The notes beneath the pieces are model-generated. The model saw only the letters and a program-made list of their open reading frames with translations. It was not told where the DNA came from and did no database searches. The position numbers and the translations under genes are program-made. DNA of 64,000 nucleotides. Origin: RBG-13-51-18 sp050014095. GTDB taxonomy: Bacteria > Chloroflexota > Dehalococcoidia > Dehalococcoidales > RBG-16-60-22. Of the stretch, positions 35,157-43,893 are shown in pieces. Numbering within the stretch: position 1 is the first letter of the stretch; every line of letters starts with the position of its first letter. The stretch spans positions 215,330-279,329 of the forward strand of contig JBEKDZ010000005.1 of assembly GCA_050014095.1 (NCBI GenBank). The letters are read 5' to 3'.

Positions 35157-35185
35157 ATTATAGTTGAAACAAGGATAAAGGGCAA
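35157..35185 (-). promoter_or_regulatory. promoter for the radical SAM/amidohydrolase pair
   Basis: On the minus strand TTGCCC (35185-35180) and a perfect TATAAT (35162-35157) are 17 bases apart. The predicted RNA leader is only about 15 bases and lacks a clear Shine-Dalgarno. Confidence 0.65.
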
Positions 35186-35186
35186 T

Positions 35187-35216
35187 TTGACTTGCAAGCT
35201 AAAAACGATAGATAAT
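35187..35216 (+). promoter_or_regulatory. promoter for the nitroreductase gene
   Basis: TTGACT (35187-35192) is followed by GATAAT (35211-35216) after 18 bases, or TAGATA after 16. It is back to back with the promoter of the divergent radical SAM gene, only a base apart, so the two may share control. Confidence 0.55.
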
Positions 35217-35273
35217 TAATTTTAAAAGATATATCAAGATAGTTCGATAGAAAGACCAAGGAGGAGCATTTTT

Positions 35274-35960
35274 ATGGATGTAATCGATGCCATCAAAGAA
35301 AGAAAAAGCATTCGGGCTTTTAAACCTGATCCCATCAAAAAGGACTTATTAAAGAAAATCATCGAGCAGGCGCAAAGGGCGCCGTCCTGGGCGAACACGC
35401 AGCCCTGGGAGTTCGCCATAGTGACCGGTAAAAAGCTCAAGGCGATACAGGAAGCTTTCGTTAAACGCGGCGCGCAGGGTATGCAAAGCTCACAGTCGGA
35501 GGTCGCCCGCCCCTATGACTTCCCGGAGCCTTATATGTCCCGCATTCAAAAGATGCAGGTCAAAGAGAACAAAGGACGCACCAGTCAAGCAACACCTGAA
35601 GAGATGACAGCCCGTTTTAATATGAATTTCCGTCATTATGGCGCACCCTGCTGCATCTATCTGCTGGTGGGAAAGAACTTTATTTACCAGGAAAAAGGCG
35701 TGAACGTTTGGTCGATGTATGACTGCGGCTCCGCGGTGCAGAATATTATGCTACTGGCGGTGAACTATGGACTGGGCACGATTGCCCAGGCGATGGCGGT
35801 GGTTTATCCTGATATCATCCGAAAAGAGCTGGGGATACCGGAAGATAAACTAATCGCGCTGGGCATCGCCATCGGCTATCCGGATTGGGACAATCCTATA
35901 ACTAAAGACGTGCGTGACCGCGAGCCGCTGGATGAAATAGCGAAGTTTTACGGGTTTTAA
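35274..35960 (+). CDS. nitroreductase family flavoprotein
   Basis: The 228-residue protein has the FMN-binding start RKSIRAFKPDP, the APSWANTQPWEF motif (about 38-49) and the C-terminal GLGTIAQAM and IAIGYPD features of the nitroreductase fold. Such proteins use NAD(P)H and FMN to reduce nitro groups, quinones, enones or act in other reductions. The natural substrate is unknown. AAGGAGGAG lies before the ATG. It is divergent from the radical SAM operon. Confidence 0.9.
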   Translation: MDVIDAIKERKSIRAFKPDPIKKDLLKKIIEQAQRAPSWANTQPWEFAIVTGKKLKAIQEAFVKRGAQGMQSSQSEVARPYDFPEPYMSRIQKMQVKENKGRTSQATPEEMTARFNMNFRHYGAPCCIYLLVGKNFIYQEKGVNVWSMYDCGSAVQNIMLLAVNYGLGTIAQAMAVVYPDIIRKELGIPEDKLIALGIAIGYPDWDNPITKDVRDREPLDEIAKFYGF

Positions 35961-35980
35961 GGATAAGACGGCTACACTTT

Positions 35981-36009
35981 TTTATGTTTCCATAAGCAGG
36001 TACTATAAT
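35981..36009 (+). promoter_or_regulatory. promoter for the polytopic membrane protein gene
   Basis: TTTATG (35981-35986) and a perfect TATAAT (36004-36009) are 17 bases apart, with the gene starting 24 bases downstream. Confidence 0.55.
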
Positions 36010-36032
36010 AGGTTATCTAGGCGATAGAATAA

Positions 36033-37358
36033 GTGGCCTTAAAACAGCATTTGGTCAGACATATTAACGTTTATCGTGCCATTACAGCGGTGGGTTTTAT
36101 CATCGCGGTGGTGCTGGTAATGGTGATTCCGGCGCAAATGAGCGGTGCCTCTCCCTGGGCGTATTACTATGCCGTGAAAAACTTCTCCCAGGGCAAGCTC
36201 GTGATAGATAACCAGCAGCTTTTCCAGGAAATGAACGACGCATACCGGCAAGGCGGCGTACTGATACAGTACGTCAAGATAGGCGATAACCGGTGGGCAG
36301 TAGAAAAGGCGCCGGGCTATATCTTTTATCTCGTTCCCTTCGAGCTAATGAAAATTCCGCGCTGGGGAAACGTCTTGCTGGCATTAGCGATGGTCATCGT
36401 CACGTATTTGCTGCTGAAGCGCCTGCGGGACGAGCAGACAGCCTGTATCGGGTCGCTGTTGATTTTATTTACACCGATAGGGCTGATAATGTGGAACCGT
36501 GCCTATATGGACACATTCGCCTCGCTGGCTTTCCTGGCGATGGGTGGGGGACTTTATTTTTATTACCTGCTGGAGCAGGAGAAGATGCGTCCATGGCGGG
36601 GCGGCTTGATACTATTTTTCGCTTTCCTACTGGTAGGCTGGTCGGTGGTGACGCGGCAATCGAACCTGCTGGTGGCGATTATCCTGGCTTTGCACTTCGG
36701 CATCACGCGGATAATTGCCTTTATTAAACATGAAAGAACCAGACTACCCTGGGAGATACCATCGGCGATACTTGGCGCTGGCATAACGGCGGCGGTATTG
36801 CTTTGGTACAACGGCTATGTGTTCGGGTCGGTACTGGACTACGGCTATCATTATTCGGTGATGCCGGTGAAGTTCGCCTACCAGTATCTCGGGCAGGTGA
36901 ACGCGGCGGGACAGTCCATACCGTTCAAGATAATCATAGACAATTTTAAAAACGTACCGCAGGCTTTAGTTACGGGCTTTCCGATACTTGTTATCGGCAT
37001 ACCCAGCCTATGTGTCGTTTTGTACTTTAAATTCTTCCGTAAAAAGGGCCAAGTAAGTGGGAGGTGGAGCAGCCTGCGCGACGAGCTGCCGTGGGATAGG
37101 CTCCTGGTGTTAATCGGCTGGTTTTTAAGCGTGTACTTACTCTACATGATGTATGAGTTTACCGCGGAAGATCTAACGGCTACCAGCTCTTTCTTCAGAT
37201 ACGCCCGGTACTATCTGCCCGGGCTGTTCCCGGTGGCGATTGTCTGTGCCTTGGTAATAGCCAGACTGCCGAAGAAGATAATTATCCCGATAATGGTCGC
37301 TGTTGTAGCGGCGGGAATAGTGTTGTATTTCCAGGTGGCGCTTAATCCGAAGGCTTGA
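36033..37358 (+). CDS. polytopic membrane protein, possible GT-C glycosyltransferase
   Basis: The 441-residue protein has about ten to eleven predicted membrane helices. An extramembrane loop between helices 1 and 2 holds the sequence SPWAYYYAVKNFSQGKL. A long loop in the second half includes YGYHYSVMPVKFAYQYLG. The layout resembles dolichyl-phosphate-mannose or lipid-linked sugar glycosyltransferases of the GT-C class, whose acidic residues sit in the first loop, but no decisive motif is visible. GTG is the start; the ribosome-binding site is weak. It converges on the anchored surface-protein gene with a 3-base gap. A role in surface glycosylation would fit but is inference. Confidence 0.6.
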   Translation: MALKQHLVRHINVYRAITAVGFIIAVVLVMVIPAQMSGASPWAYYYAVKNFSQGKLVIDNQQLFQEMNDAYRQGGVLIQYVKIGDNRWAVEKAPGYIFYLVPFELMKIPRWGNVLLALAMVIVTYLLLKRLRDEQTACIGSLLILFTPIGLIMWNRAYMDTFASLAFLAMGGGLYFYYLLEQEKMRPWRGGLILFFAFLLVGWSVVTRQSNLLVAIILALHFGITRIIAFIKHERTRLPWEIPSAILGAGITAAVLLWYNGYVFGSVLDYGYHYSVMPVKFAYQYLGQVNAAGQSIPFKIIIDNFKNVPQALVTGFPILVIGIPSLCVVLYFKFFRKKGQVSGRWSSLRDELPWDRLLVLIGWFLSVYLLYMMYEFTAEDLTATSSFFRYARYYLPGLFPVAIVCALVIARLPKKIIIPIMVAVVAAGIVLYFQVALNPKA

Positions 37359-37361
37359 CGA

Positions 37362-38204
37362 TTAACGATGGGAAATGTGCTGTTTTTTCCTGAAGAAAAG
37401 CCTATTTATTGCCAGGAAAACCACCAGCAGCGCGCCCAGACCCACGCCGAACCAGGGCAGCAGTAGCTGATATTTATCCACGGGAAATACTGTACCGCCG
37501 ACAGCTGGTGGAGTGGTGGGTGGTTGTGAAGATTCTTCATAAGTGATGCTGGTAGCATATAAGAGGCCGGTAGGGTTCCAACTGCCCAGGTTATCCCAGT
37601 TGCGTACCACAAAAACGAAGGTATTAGTGCCTACATGTGGGGTAATGGTGTAGATGACGGAAAATCGAAAAGGAGTCTCATTGTCAACAGGTTCGGGACT
37701 AGGACCATAAACAGTAGTGTCGGGACCCCAGGTGGCGGTGCTATCGATAAACGTGCCGTTAAAATAAAGCTCAAAGGCATTATCTGAAGCTATCCGAAGG
37801 GTAGCAGACGTTATATTCGCGCCGGTTGGGACAGTGAATTGGTCTCTCATTAGTCTCCAGCTATCGCCGGTATAACCGCCCTCGGTGCCGGAATCCGCGG
37901 CGGTTGTCGAGACCCATTGGGCGCTGCTAAATTGCACCCAGACACTAGGCTGGTCGGCGACAACAGGGGCGGCGGACCAAGTGCCGGAGCCGCTATAGAG
38001 GGAGGGGTTAAGGGGGTCGGCGACGGGATTAGTTAAGGTGAAACCGGCGGTCTGGGTGGAGCCTCCGCTAAGCAGGGTGATAGTGTGCGACACAGGGGCA
38101 TCCGCCATGACGGGCGTGGCAATCGTAAGGAGAGTAACGATTGCCATCGCCATCGCCAGCGTAAGAAATCCCCGTTTTTTAGTATTGTTGAGCTGCTTTT
38201 TCAT
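37362..38204 (-). CDS. secreted beta-sandwich protein with C-terminal membrane anchor
   Basis: The 280-residue protein has a signal peptide (1-35, KKQLNNTKKRGF then a hydrophobic core ending VMADAP). A beta-rich domain follows (about 36-225) with the phrases TLLSGGSTQTAGF and ASDNAFELYFNGTFID, like carbohydrate-binding beta sandwiches. After a short Pro-rich linker comes the anchor GGTVFPVDKYQLLLPWF, one membrane helix and a basic tail RKKQ. The protein is expected on the outer face of the membrane. It is the only intact member of a three-copy local family; the remnants lie at 38283-38402 and 38584-39409. The same anchor ends the kelch/Fn3 protein. Confidence 0.8.
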   Translation of the reverse strand: MKKQLNNTKKRGFLTLAMAMAIVTLLTIATPVMADAPVSHTITLLSGGSTQTAGFTLTNPVADPLNPSLYSGSGTWSAAPVVADQPSVWVQFSSAQWVSTTAADSGTEGGYTGDSWRLMRDQFTVPTGANITSATLRIASDNAFELYFNGTFIDSTATWGPDTTVYGPSPEPVDNETPFRFSVIYTITPHVGTNTFVFVVRNWDNLGSWNPTGLLYATSITYEESSQPPTTPPAVGGTVFPVDKYQLLLPWFGVGLGALLVVFLAINRLFFRKKQHISHR

Positions 38205-38282
38205 CGGGATTTAACCTATTCAACTCCTATATCATGTGTAGCTGACAGTCTAGATAATACCCACACTAATTGGGGTGACTGT

Positions 38283-38402
38283 CTATATCGCGGATGTATC
38301 GGCCATGATAGGCGCAACGGCAATAAGGAGGGTAATGACTGTTAAGGCTAGTATTACCAGAACAAAACCTAGTTTTTTCTTTGTATTTAATTGTTGTTTC
38401 AT
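38283..38402 (-). pseudogene. orphan signal-peptide remnant of the anchored protein family
   Basis: An ATG at 38402 opens 39 codons whose product (KQQLNTKKKLGFVLVILAL ... APIMADTSA) matches the signal peptide of the neighbouring paralog at 37362-38204, including the final MAD cleavage region. It then meets TAG and no further family sequence follows. It looks like the stump of a third copy whose body was deleted. Translation as a short secreted peptide cannot be excluded. Confidence 0.7.
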
Positions 38403-38583
38403 TTGAAAGCCTCCTGTTTCGTACTATTTTGATTCTAACATCGCAGTATAAAAATATAGGTAAATTAACATAAAAATTACGTAAAGATAGATAAAGATAT
38501 TGTAAAAAATAGTTAAGCAATCATATAGGATAGCGCACGTGAGACTTTTTGACACAGCCTGGAATATACAGCCTGCTTGAAAA

Positions 38584-39409
38584 CTAGCGTTTGGGGATAC
38601 GCTGTTTGTTTCTAAAGAATAGCCTGTTGATTGTCAGGGGAAGCACCAGTAGGGTAGCCAGACCTATGCCGAGCCAGGGCAGCAGTAGTTGGAATTTGTC
38701 TACTTTGTTAACCGTGCCGCCGATAGCGGCGGGCGCTGAAGTCTCGTAAGTGATGCTGGCGGAATATAGAAGACCGGTAGGATTGTTGCCGCCGCCGATA
38801 CTCCAGTTGCGTACCACAAACATGAAGGTATTAACACCTATCTGCGGGGTAACGGAATAGGTTGTGGTATTGGTGTAAGGAGCCGCAGAGCCAAAGGGAA
38901 CGGGGCTAACGCCATAGACGGTGGCGCTGGGCACCCAGGTGGCAGTACTATCTATTAAATTACCGTTGAGATAGACTTCAAAAGCATTATCCGCGGCTAC
39001 ACTAATAGTGGCAGCAGTAATCGTTACCCCGGCGGGGATAGTGAACTGGTCTTGAAATAATCTCCAGGCATCGCCGAGATAATTGGAATCAGCGCCGGAA
39101 AACCAGGAGTTAGTAGAGACCCACTGTGCGGGGGGAATCTGCACCCACGCGCCAGGTTGGCTGGCGATAACAGGGGCACTAAACCAGGGACCGCCGCCGC
39201 TATAGACGGTGGGATTGAGTTGTTGCGGGAAGGGGTTAACATAGGTAATAGGTATAGCCGGCGGTCTGCGTGGTGCCGCCGCTAAGCAGGGTGATTGTCT
39301 GCGATAAAGGGTCAGCCGTAACAGGTACGGCTATTACAAGGAGACTAATAATAGCAAAAGCCAGTGCAAGTAGTCCCAGCTTTTTCGTAATATTTGATTG
39401 CTATTTCAT
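38584..39409 (-). pseudogene. frameshifted copy of the anchored beta-sandwich protein
   Basis: Aligned by eye with the intact paralog, this copy keeps all parts: signal peptide, TLLSGGTTQTAGY, the beta-sandwich with AADNAFEVYLNGNLID, and the anchor VDKFQLLLPWLG with a basic tail. Two lesions break it. Codon 3 is TAG where the paralog has AAG. At 39240-39253 a 7-base unit appears duplicated (ACCTATT then ACCTATG), shifting the frame; removing one unit restores AGYTYVNPFPQQ. Only the last 186 codons (38584-39144) remain open from an ATG, without a signal peptide. Sequencing error could explain one lesion, hardly both. Confidence 0.75.
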
Positions 39410-39599
39410 CAAAGCTATCCCAGTTAAACTCTACCATTAAGATATCAAAAACTGCAAGAGAAAAACGTTAAGAAGACATAAAAATGTATTAAGATTTTAT
39501 AAACTTTATTGTCAAGTAGTCGTCAAGAGGAATGGAGCGTAGAGTGGCAGAGTAGAGGATAATATTTTCCAAAATGTTAAAAATATACCTATAAACTAG

Positions 39600-39628
39600 T
39601 TGTATTTTCTTTTTGTTTAAGGTATGAT
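39600..39628 (+). promoter_or_regulatory. promoter for the leader peptide and MFS gene
   Basis: TTGTAT (39600-39605) and TATGAT (39623-39628) are 17 bases apart. The RNA would start near 39635, giving a leader of about 217 bases before the MFS gene. Upstream, 39410-39599 is AT-rich with no recognised gene. Confidence 0.65.
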
Positions 39629-39699
39629 AGGTACTTGTTGCCGTTTAAACATACGGGCAACGCAAAATTCTATTGTGACGGAATATCAAAGGAGGAACG

Positions 39700-39738
39700 A
39701 TGTTTATAAAAAATATTATTAGGAGGCAGGCTGTATAA
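39700..39738 (+). CDS. leader peptide, 12 residues (MFIKNIIRRQAV)
   Basis: An ATG preceded by a near-perfect AAAGGAGG opens 12 codons ending TAA. It lies in the long leader of the MFS transporter gene and directly before mutually exclusive RNA stems. This is the arrangement of ribosome-controlled attenuators upstream of antibiotic-resistance genes, where stalling on the short peptide frees the downstream gene. The strong ribosome-binding site and the two rare-looking AGG codons support that it is translated. The peptide is not expected to act by itself. Confidence 0.65.
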   Translation: MFIKNIIRRQAV

Positions 39739-39750
39739 GGAAAAACAGAG

Positions 39751-39814
39751 GGCGATTGTTTTTTTCTTTTACGTTTATTAAGCCTTAGTGCAGCAATCGC
39801 CTAAGGTTTTTTTT
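39751..39814 (+). terminator. intrinsic terminator with competing antiterminator stem
   Basis: AAGCCTTAG (39780-39788) pairs with CTAAGGTTT (39801-39809), followed by T to 39814: a classic terminator. GGCGATTG (39751-39758) is exactly complementary to CAATCGCC (39794-39801), which lies in the terminator loop and next to its right arm. The two pairings cannot coexist without a pseudoknot, so the upstream arm is a candidate antiterminator. Confidence 0.7.
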
Positions 39815-39851
39815 ATTTCCTTTTTAAGCTAATTGTGAAGGCGAGGCATTT

Positions 39852-41219
39852 TTGAAGACTAAACACGAAAGACATAAGGTAAGGTCAAGTTTAAGGCTAA
39901 GCGTCCTGGACGGGAGCGCTTATGCGGCAATGATAGGGTTGACCCAAAACTTTATTACGCCGCTGGCGCTGGAGCTTAAAGCGTCTACTTTCCAGATAGG
40001 GTTGCTATCGAGCGTACCTAGTTTCACGACGGCTATCTCGTATTTAGCGGCGCCAAACCTAGCCGAGAGAGCCGGCAGCCGCAAGGGATTTATGATGCCT
40101 GTTCTTCTCGCGCATGCATTGATGTTTATCCCTATCCTGCTGGTGCCATATATCTTTCACGTCTCGGCGGTATGGTGGCTGATAGGTTTTGTGACTATTA
40201 GCACTGTCCTGGGGTCGGTTACCTTTCCGCCCTGGGGCAGCATGATGGCGGACCTGGTGCCCGCGCAGTTGAGGGGTAGATACTTCGGCGCCAGGGGTAT
40301 GATTATGGGTTTCATTACCCAGGTCTTCTTTTATCTGGCTGGTGGTATATTAACGCTATTTTCCAGCGCTATCTTTACCGGTTATGCCGTTCTTTTCGCA
40401 GGAGCGACGATTTTCCGTTTACTATCACTGTACTTCCTATCACGCATGTATGAGCCACCGCAGGTAGTGACCAAAGAAAAGGGACCAACCCTCATGGCGA
40501 TGTTGAGGAATATCGGTTCTACGAACCTGGGGAAATTCATATTGTTTTTCTCGCTGATAGACTTCTGTACCTTAATCTCGGGACCCTTTTTTACAGTATT
40601 CATGTTGCGGGATTTGGGTTTCAGCTATATCACCTTTGTCATTGTCAGTTCCGCCGGCCCAATATCTAACCTGTTGTTTTTAACCTTTTGGGGACGGCGT
40701 GCGGATAAGTGGGGCAATCTCAAGGTAGTACAGATAACATCCTTCCTCGTGCCACTGGTACCGATATTGTGGATGTTCAACGATAATATATTCTACCTGA
40801 TTGCCGTGAATGCCGTGAGCGGTTTCGCCTGGTCTGGGTTCGGGCTGGCGGGCGTCAACTTCGCTTACGATGCCTCCGAACCGGATAACAGGACCAAATA
40901 TCTGGCGATTTTCGGTGCTATAGATGGGCTCGCCTGCTGTCTTGGCGCGCTGCTGGGTGGATATATCGCACCGCAATTGCCGGTGATATTTAGTTACCAG
41001 CTGCGTACTCTATTCTTGGTCTCCGGCGTCCTACGGGGTTTAGTGGTGCTTTTGTTCCTGCGGCAGATAAAAGAAGTGCGGAATGTATCCAGCGTATCAA
41101 GCTGGCAGCTTATAACGGGTCGAGGCGATAACGCCGACGATGAAAAGGAGAGGGGCAAATTCACCTTCCGCAAAAGGCGACCTAAAGATGTGGAAGACGG
41201 CGATATAGAGAAACCTTGA
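39852..41219 (+). CDS. MFS transporter, drug-efflux-like
   Basis: The 455-residue protein has twelve predicted membrane helices in two halves, with the loop MADLVPAQLRGRYFGARG between helices 4 and 5 and a second-half loop WGRRADKWGN, as in major facilitator transporters. The N and C termini are cytoplasmic and charged. The start is TTG after AGGCGAGG. The leader-peptide attenuator upstream suggests induction by a ribosome-targeting compound, hence a role in efflux of such a drug; this is inference from the layout. It converges on the MMPL gene with a 2-base gap. Confidence 0.85.
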   Translation: MKTKHERHKVRSSLRLSVLDGSAYAAMIGLTQNFITPLALELKASTFQIGLLSSVPSFTTAISYLAAPNLAERAGSRKGFMMPVLLAHALMFIPILLVPYIFHVSAVWWLIGFVTISTVLGSVTFPPWGSMMADLVPAQLRGRYFGARGMIMGFITQVFFYLAGGILTLFSSAIFTGYAVLFAGATIFRLLSLYFLSRMYEPPQVVTKEKGPTLMAMLRNIGSTNLGKFILFFSLIDFCTLISGPFFTVFMLRDLGFSYITFVIVSSAGPISNLLFLTFWGRRADKWGNLKVVQITSFLVPLVPILWMFNDNIFYLIAVNAVSGFAWSGFGLAGVNFAYDASEPDNRTKYLAIFGAIDGLACCLGALLGGYIAPQLPVIFSYQLRTLFLVSGVLRGLVVLLFLRQIKEVRNVSSVSSWQLITGRGDNADDEKERGKFTFRKRRPKDVEDGDIEKP

Positions 41220-41221
41220 GG

Positions 41222-43735
41222 CTAGTTTTTCTTCAAAGTACGGTAAAGATGTGATGGCCACCAGCCCCAGCGTCCGCACAAAACCGCCAGCGAAGGCACC
41301 AGTAGCGCCCGCACCAGGAATGTATCAATTAACACACCGAGGGCGATGGCGACGCCGATTTCGAGCACCATGGGGAAGGACGAACTTGCCAGGGTGGCGA
41401 AGGTACCGGCTAGAATAATACCGCAGGAAGTGATGACATTTCCGGTATAAGCCACGGCATGATGCACCGCTTCTTTCAGAGATTTGGTCTCGGCTTCTTC
41501 ACGGATGCGTGATACGAGGAAGATATTATAGTCCGAGCCGACGGCAGCCAGCATAACAAAAAGGAAGACCGGCAGCATATTAATAAGGCTTTCGTAATGG
41601 AAGAACTGCTGGAAAATCCATGATACAATGCCAATCGTGGCGCCATAGTTAAGTAACACTGTAAGTACCATGTATATCGCGGCTAACACACTGCGCAGAA
41701 GTATGACAATCACCGCCAGAATACCAATGGAAGTAACGACGACAACGATAGCAAGGTCGTCGTTGCTGGTGGTGAGCATATCGGCATAGATAGCGGTATC
41801 ACCGCCGACATAGGTTGCGACGTTTTCCAGGTTGGAGGTAGCTATAGAGGCGGCAACATTTTCGCGGATTTTGGGTATAGCGGCGTTAGCTTCATTGGAG
41901 TAGGGGTCGATACTAAGCACCAGATTTATGCGTGCGACGGTGCCGTCCTTGGAAAAATAGGTCGCTTTAAGTGAATCGACGAAGGGTCCACTGCCGTTCA
42001 GGTCGAACTCATTACCCAGGTTTTTCAATGTATCGCCGAGGTTATAAAGCTGATTTTGAAGCTGGGCAATCAGAGTGGGCAACTGTACTGGTGGTGCCGT
42101 CTTAAGCTGATTGGTTATGGTTGATATCTTTATAAGGTCGGCTGACGCTGTGTTGAAGTTGGAACTCTTGATAACGGCGGGATAGTTCAAAGCTATCTCC
42201 TGCAGCTTGCCGGAAAGGGGCTGCAGCAGGGCTAATTTCGTGAAGTCGAAGCCCGGTGCGGTTACCATCCCGCCGAGGGTATTAACCTGTGCGCTGGTAG
42301 CAATGAGTTGGGCAGCGGGAATGGAAGGAGAATCTACTCTAGCAATATCTGTGGAACTGGATAGAGATTCCGCCGTCTTTTCGATGCCCTGAAGCGATTC
42401 CGAAGTAAGCAGGCTGCCATCTTTTGTTTGTATAAGTAGCATCAGCGGCGATAGCTCGCCCATGGCGAAATGGTCGCGGACGATGTTAAGGCCCTGGGTG
42501 GATTGCTCATCAGCCGATAGTTGGGTAAGTACATTGGCAGATAGTGTGAGCTTAGATATGGCAATATAGGGAAGAACCAACACAAGAATAATAGGAACAG
42601 CCGTCCATAGCGGATGGCGGGATATCCATTCTCCGGTCTTAGCCCAGCCGAATTTTTTCTTTTTGGGGTTGGGACTGGACCTACCGATGTTTTTAGAAGG
42701 CCAGAATAGACGGCGTCCGAATAACGACATTAGAGCCGGCACAAGTGTCAACCCGATGGCCAGCATGATGGCGATACCGATGGCGAGCGCGATACCGCTG
42801 GTTTTAGTCATCTCGAAGCGGGAAACGCCTAAACAGAGGAAGGCGATAACCACGGTCACGGCGCTGGCGAGAATGATCGGGCTAATGCGTTTCATGGTAA
42901 CTTCAATCCCTTGCTTAAGGTCTTTCTGTGCCACCTCTTCCCGGAAGCGGGAGATAATGAAGAGACAATAATCGGTGCCGACGCCGAAAATAGTAACCAC
43001 CATGTAAGCATCGGTTACTGTTGAAAAGCTGATGCCGGCTTGCGCCAGGAAGCCTACTATACCGCGGGTGATTAAGAAGCTCATGCCGATGGCTATTAGG
43101 GGCACCAGGGCGGCGATGGGCGAACGGTAAATAATAAGCAGCAGAATAATAACCAGGATAATCGTTACCAGCGTGGTTTTATCGATGGTGCGCTGGACCG
43201 ATTCAAACAGGTCATGAAGGAAGCCGACGCTTCCCGTGAAGTAGAAAGATGTCCCCGGGTATGCCTCGAATTGCTGGCGTATCTCCTGGATGGTCGGTTT
43301 TAAAGTGTCCAGAACGGAGGTAGTGAACCCGATGGTCATCATCATCGTGGTATTATCAGCGCTGACCAGGGATAAGCGTAGGGCTTCACTGTCAAACACA
43401 GAGACGACCCGGCTGACGAATTTAGGGCCATTGGTGGACATAAGCCAGTCACGCAGCTGTTTGGCTTGGTTTATATCCTGTTCGTTGAGTCCTTGGGGGT
43501 TATAAACAACGATTAAGCCGCTGGAGGATGTATTAGAGGCGGTGCCGAATTTTTCATATAGGAGGTTACGCGCGTAAACGGACTCGGTTTTTTGGGGGAG
43601 GAATTGACTCTGGTCGGTGACACCGACCTGTGAAAGTAATGGTGCCTGAATTACCATAAAGGCGGTAAGGATGAGCCAACCGGCCAGGATGTAATACTTG
43701 TATTTTTGGGCAAAACGGCCAAAACCAGAAAACAT
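41222..43735 (-). CDS. MMPL/RND superfamily transporter
   Basis: The 837-residue protein has two repeats of the MMPL layout: one membrane helix, a large external domain and five further helices. Motifs GTDYCLFIISRFREE (first half) and GSDYNIFLVSRIREE (second half) carry the Asp-Tyr pair used for proton coupling. Family members export lipids or hydrophobic compounds, or serve other efflux. The cargo is unknown. The gene has no Shine-Dalgarno. The promoter at 43744-43773 would place the RNA start at or next to the ATG, so the message may be leaderless. Confidence 0.9.
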   Translation of the reverse strand: MFSGFGRFAQKYKYYILAGWLILTAFMVIQAPLLSQVGVTDQSQFLPQKTESVYARNLLYEKFGTASNTSSSGLIVVYNPQGLNEQDINQAKQLRDWLMSTNGPKFVSRVVSVFDSEALRLSLVSADNTTMMMTIGFTTSVLDTLKPTIQEIRQQFEAYPGTSFYFTGSVGFLHDLFESVQRTIDKTTLVTIILVIILLLIIYRSPIAALVPLIAIGMSFLITRGIVGFLAQAGISFSTVTDAYMVVTIFGVGTDYCLFIISRFREEVAQKDLKQGIEVTMKRISPIILASAVTVVIAFLCLGVSRFEMTKTSGIALAIGIAIMLAIGLTLVPALMSLFGRRLFWPSKNIGRSSPNPKKKKFGWAKTGEWISRHPLWTAVPIILVLVLPYIAISKLTLSANVLTQLSADEQSTQGLNIVRDHFAMGELSPLMLLIQTKDGSLLTSESLQGIEKTAESLSSSTDIARVDSPSIPAAQLIATSAQVNTLGGMVTAPGFDFTKLALLQPLSGKLQEIALNYPAVIKSSNFNTASADLIKISTITNQLKTAPPVQLPTLIAQLQNQLYNLGDTLKNLGNEFDLNGSGPFVDSLKATYFSKDGTVARINLVLSIDPYSNEANAAIPKIRENVAASIATSNLENVATYVGGDTAIYADMLTTSNDDLAIVVVVTSIGILAVIVILLRSVLAAIYMVLTVLLNYGATIGIVSWIFQQFFHYESLINMLPVFLFVMLAAVGSDYNIFLVSRIREEAETKSLKEAVHHAVAYTGNVITSCGIILAGTFATLASSSFPMVLEIGVAIALGVLIDTFLVRALLVPSLAVLCGRWGWWPSHLYRTLKKN

Positions 43736-43743
43736 ATTATAAC

Positions 43744-43773
43744 ATTATATTGCTATTTTGGGGTAGTTGTCTA
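43744..43773 (-). promoter_or_regulatory. promoter for the MMPL gene, probably leaderless
   Basis: On the minus strand TAGACA (43773-43768) and TATAAT (43749-43744) are 18 bases apart; the ATG begins 8 bases after the -10. A second TATAAT touches the start codon. Confidence 0.5.
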
Positions 43774-43893
43774 TATCAGGGAATAATGTGAAGTAACAAG
43801 TAACAAGGAAGTGAGGAAAGGGAGAAACTCAAAACTCTAAATTTTAATTGCGGTGGAATGACAAAGAGTAAAAAGTGATCACTGGTTAGGGGC

